Shown here: positions 61,798 to 64,000 of the stretch, piece by piece
How positions within the stretch are numbered: position 1 is the first letter of the stretch
How the letters are laid out: each line of letters starts with the position of its first letter
Assembly (NCBI GenBank): GCA_006538405.1
Contig: BJKQ01000019.1
Span: forward strand, 372,001-436,000
Length of the DNA stretch: 64,000 bases
Direction: 5' to 3'
Origin: Hansfordia pulvinata
Taxonomy: Eukaryota; Ascomycota; Sordariomycetes; Xylariales
Position numbers and translations under genes: made by a program
The notes under the pieces: generated by a model
Seen by the model: the letters and a program-made list of their open reading frames with translations, nothing else
What the model was told of the DNA's origin: nothing
Database searches by the model: none

Positions 61798-63880
61798 TTA
61801 GTAAAGTGATTGTTTACATCGGATCTTAGGTAACTCACGTACTGTTAACCAGTTGTTAGTCAGAAGATACTCGTGCTTGTTGACGCGAAAAGGGTTTGAC
61901 TTACTGTCGAAAGCTTCCACGGCGAAACATTAGCTAGCTGAGCCTGGGCACGAATTGGATTTATGGGTTCATACCTGCTGTCAATGGGTTAGTTTCAGAA
62001 GCTCCCACCTTCTCGACACAGACTCACGGATTTTGTGCTCTCTCTGGGCTCGAAACGGAAGTCCCTCAGCCTCAGAGGCTCGCCCAAGGTGTGGTCCAAA
62101 TCCTTGTCCGCAGCGATCTCCTTCAACTGTCTCGCAAGCCCAGAAGCATTGATTCGCTCCTCAAAGTCTCTGGGGGACACGTTTGATGCATCATATCCTT
62201 TCCTCATGAGTGGTACGAAGACCATCTTCTCAAGGACGTCGATGAAACAACGCACTGCAGTCTCGGGGGAGTATTCCTCCTGCAGCTTTCTCATAGCCAC
62301 TCTCAAGTCACTGTCCAGTTCGCAGTCCACCAAGTCGTCGTTTGGCTTGGGAATGTAGGAGTGTTGATTGTCACGACGATCCCCCATCAATATCGTCACG
62401 TCCTTTTCACAAGTCATGGCGACTATGATGTCAATCAGGACAATTCCAATTGCCCACACATCCCAGCGCCTGGACCGTTGAATATACTCGTTTGCCTTCG
62501 TTGCAGTGAACTCCGGAGGAAGATGGTAGCGCTGGCCTCTTTCGAAATCAACCCTCTGGTCTCGGCTCCACGTATCTTGATAGGTTCTGGTGGCCAGACC
62601 CCAGTCCGCCAGCTTGAGTTTGATCGAATAGCCAGAGCGTCGTAAGTCCTCAGAAACCACGATGTTGTCGGACTTGATGTCACCGTGTTGCAACAGTGCG
62701 TTTTGTTGTCTCTTGCTGTTGTCGACGTTACCGGAGTGGCGTCGAATGTGATTGTGAGCGTGATCGATGCCATCTACCAGCAGGCTGCACTCTTTGATGA
62801 GCTCGTCGATCCTCCACTCTGCAGACTTCGTGCCCGTGCAAAATCGATTTCGAACCCGTCCAGATTTAAGGACTTTGTCGAGGGCTCCTCGGTTCGCCCT
62901 TTCCATGAGGAGAGACACATGACCTTCTTCACTCACTTTCAGCGTGCCAAGCCCTTGAATGATGTTGGGGTGCGGATGCTTGCAAAGTCTCCGAGCGATA
63001 CCGATCTCGTTCTCCAGTTGATCTTCCCCGTCATGCTTGGCTGTTTTGTGGACGAGCCAGTAACCACCTTCTTCCTTAGCGCTCTCAAGTCGAATCTGCG
63101 TAGTTCTGATTAACATCTCCCGTTTCTTGTTCATGCCACTGGCTCCATAATGCTTATCCGGGTATCAACGTAGCTCTCGTCAATCAGAATTTTGGTCACT
63201 TTACCAAAGGTCCCCTGGCCTTCGCTGGCCTTTGACCTCCTGATCACTGGGTGGCCTTTCTGCTCGAATTCAACGAAATCTTCTGAGCCAAGAATGCGTG
63301 GACTAGGTGGCATCAGCTGGACGAATACCATGAACTTGGTGAGCTGATAATGTGTCTTCCCCATGATAGTGAGCGGGAATTTCTTTCGCTTGGCTGTCCT
63401 GAAATATGACCTCTCCATGTTCCCCAGGACTGAGGAAGTGGAAGCGAGTGCGTAATCTTTCAAAGGGAGGTGGTGGTCTGTGAAGCCCTTCTCCCAACAG
63501 GCTGTTGTATATTTGACAATGTTCTGGACATCTTCAGGCGTGATGTCACGCTCAGGCTGATTTGTGCGGTCATCGATGTTTGGCAAGTGAGCGCACGCTA
63601 GAGCTGCAAATATACGAGGGGCTTCAAAAAGAACCCACTCGATAGGCACTGGACATCCACCAAGGACTGTTCGCACTTGAGATGAGTGGGCATTGAGAAC
63701 GCCTTGCGGCATGCGAGATGTGTAATACGGGGGCTCATCGTCTGAAGACGGCTCGTTTGTACTTGACGATGTTTCCGAGTCTTCTTCTATTTTCGGGCCA
63801 TTGCGATATTCCTTGTGGAAAGCAAGAATGAGGTGCCGAGCGGCCGACTGACGGCTTGAGATGGAAATTGAAATGCTCAT
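61798..63880 (-). CDS. Divergent protein kinase with N-terminal extension, one frame break
   Basis: Exons 63880-62028, 61944-61905 and 61841-61798 give 645 aa once one base is added. If the last introns are not used, the frame stops at 61995 instead. Start MSISISISSRQSAARH is the first ATG in frame. Residues 1-240 are an uncharacterised domain (PIEWVLFEAPRIFAALACAH; ERDITPEDVQNIVKYTTACW). The kinase follows: glycine loop GQGTFGKV, likely catalytic Lys in YWLVHKTAKH, EDQLENEIGIARRL as helix C, HGDIKSDNIV (HGD in place of HRD), LADWGLA (DWG in place of DFG) and WDVWAIGIVLIDII. The frame changes between the glycine loop and MNKKREMLIRTT: a base is missing, most simply at GGG 63160-63162. Such kinases often neighbour HET genes in fungi. 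Confidence 0.8.
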
Positions 63881-64000
63881 GTTTCGATACAAGAAAACAG
63901 AAGAACTGAGGAGAGAAAGGGTGGCTGTCGTTTTTGACACGAAATTAGAAGCGAAGTCTCCATGGTAAAGGGAGGATTTTCCCAGCAACTTATAGTCCGT
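63881..64000. other. Upstream region of the kinase gene
   Basis: Only 120 bp remain; an upstream exon beyond the window end cannot be excluded. Confidence 0.4.

Noticed and set aside
59606..63880. Kinase and HET as one fused gene
   Set aside because: I found no splice combination keeping frame from the kinase tail into the HET ATG; the candidate last intron would be only 35 nt and in the wrong frame.
1..64000. tRNA genes and transposons
   Set aside because: No segment showed both internal tRNA promoter boxes with a foldable cloverleaf, and no transposase, reverse transcriptase or terminal repeats were recognised by eye; a covariance-model scan would be decisive.

Overview
The window looks like a chromosome segment of a GC-rich filamentous ascomycete (Pezizomycotina, probably Sordariomycetes). 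Genes have short GT-AG introns of about 50-180 nt with CTAAC/CTGAC-type branch points, G/C-rich third codon positions, long CT-rich leaders and fungal families (NB-ARC/TPR NLR, HET domain, Vid28, Pho80-type cyclin, Chz1, AsaB/CmcJ). I support 15 protein genes and see no convincing tRNA, rRNA, CRISPR array or intact transposon.

Layout. 1-4.2 kb: no gene seen. 4.3-9.7 kb (minus): AsaB/CmcJ-type oxidoreductase and the GID ubiquitin-ligase subunit Vid28/Gid5. 14-19.2 kb (plus): Pho80-type cyclin, EMC10, histone chaperone Chz1. 20-27 kb (minus): EthD-domain protein, ten-exon sugar transporter, coiled-coil protein. 29.2-30.7 kb (plus): mitochondrial pyruvate dehydrogenase kinase-type protein. 32-36.3 kb (plus): a large NLR-type receptor carrying an alpha/beta-hydrolase domain, a PNP/UDP-phosphorylase-like domain, NB-ARC and TPR repeats. 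36.9-38.9 kb (minus): sphingosine-1-phosphate lyase Dpl1. 42.5 kb (plus): small secreted protein. 43.2-56.3 kb: 13 kb without a recognisable gene. 56.3-58 kb (plus): Ser/Pro-rich conserved-looking protein. 59.6-63.9 kb (minus): a HET-domain gene tightly downstream of a divergent protein-kinase gene.

Three observations stand out. First, the NLR has two enzyme-like N-terminal domains in tandem; its hydrolase has Gly where the nucleophilic Ser is expected, while the phosphorylase-like domain keeps its typical motifs. With the HET/kinase pair it makes this a likely non-self recognition or cell-death neighbourhood. Second, six of the 15 genes (Vid28, EMC10, Chz1, Dpl1, HET, kinase) each need exactly one extra base to stay in frame, each time at or beside a G/C run; this points to homopolymer undercalls in the assembly, not to six pseudogenes. 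Third, the octamer TACTCGTA/TACGAGTA occurs 33 times between 39.2 and 55.7 kb (about 0.5 expected by chance), almost entirely outside genes, often inside palindromes with GTAC. No listed feature explains it.

All introns and domain calls were made by eye from splice signals, reading frame and family motifs; no database search was run.
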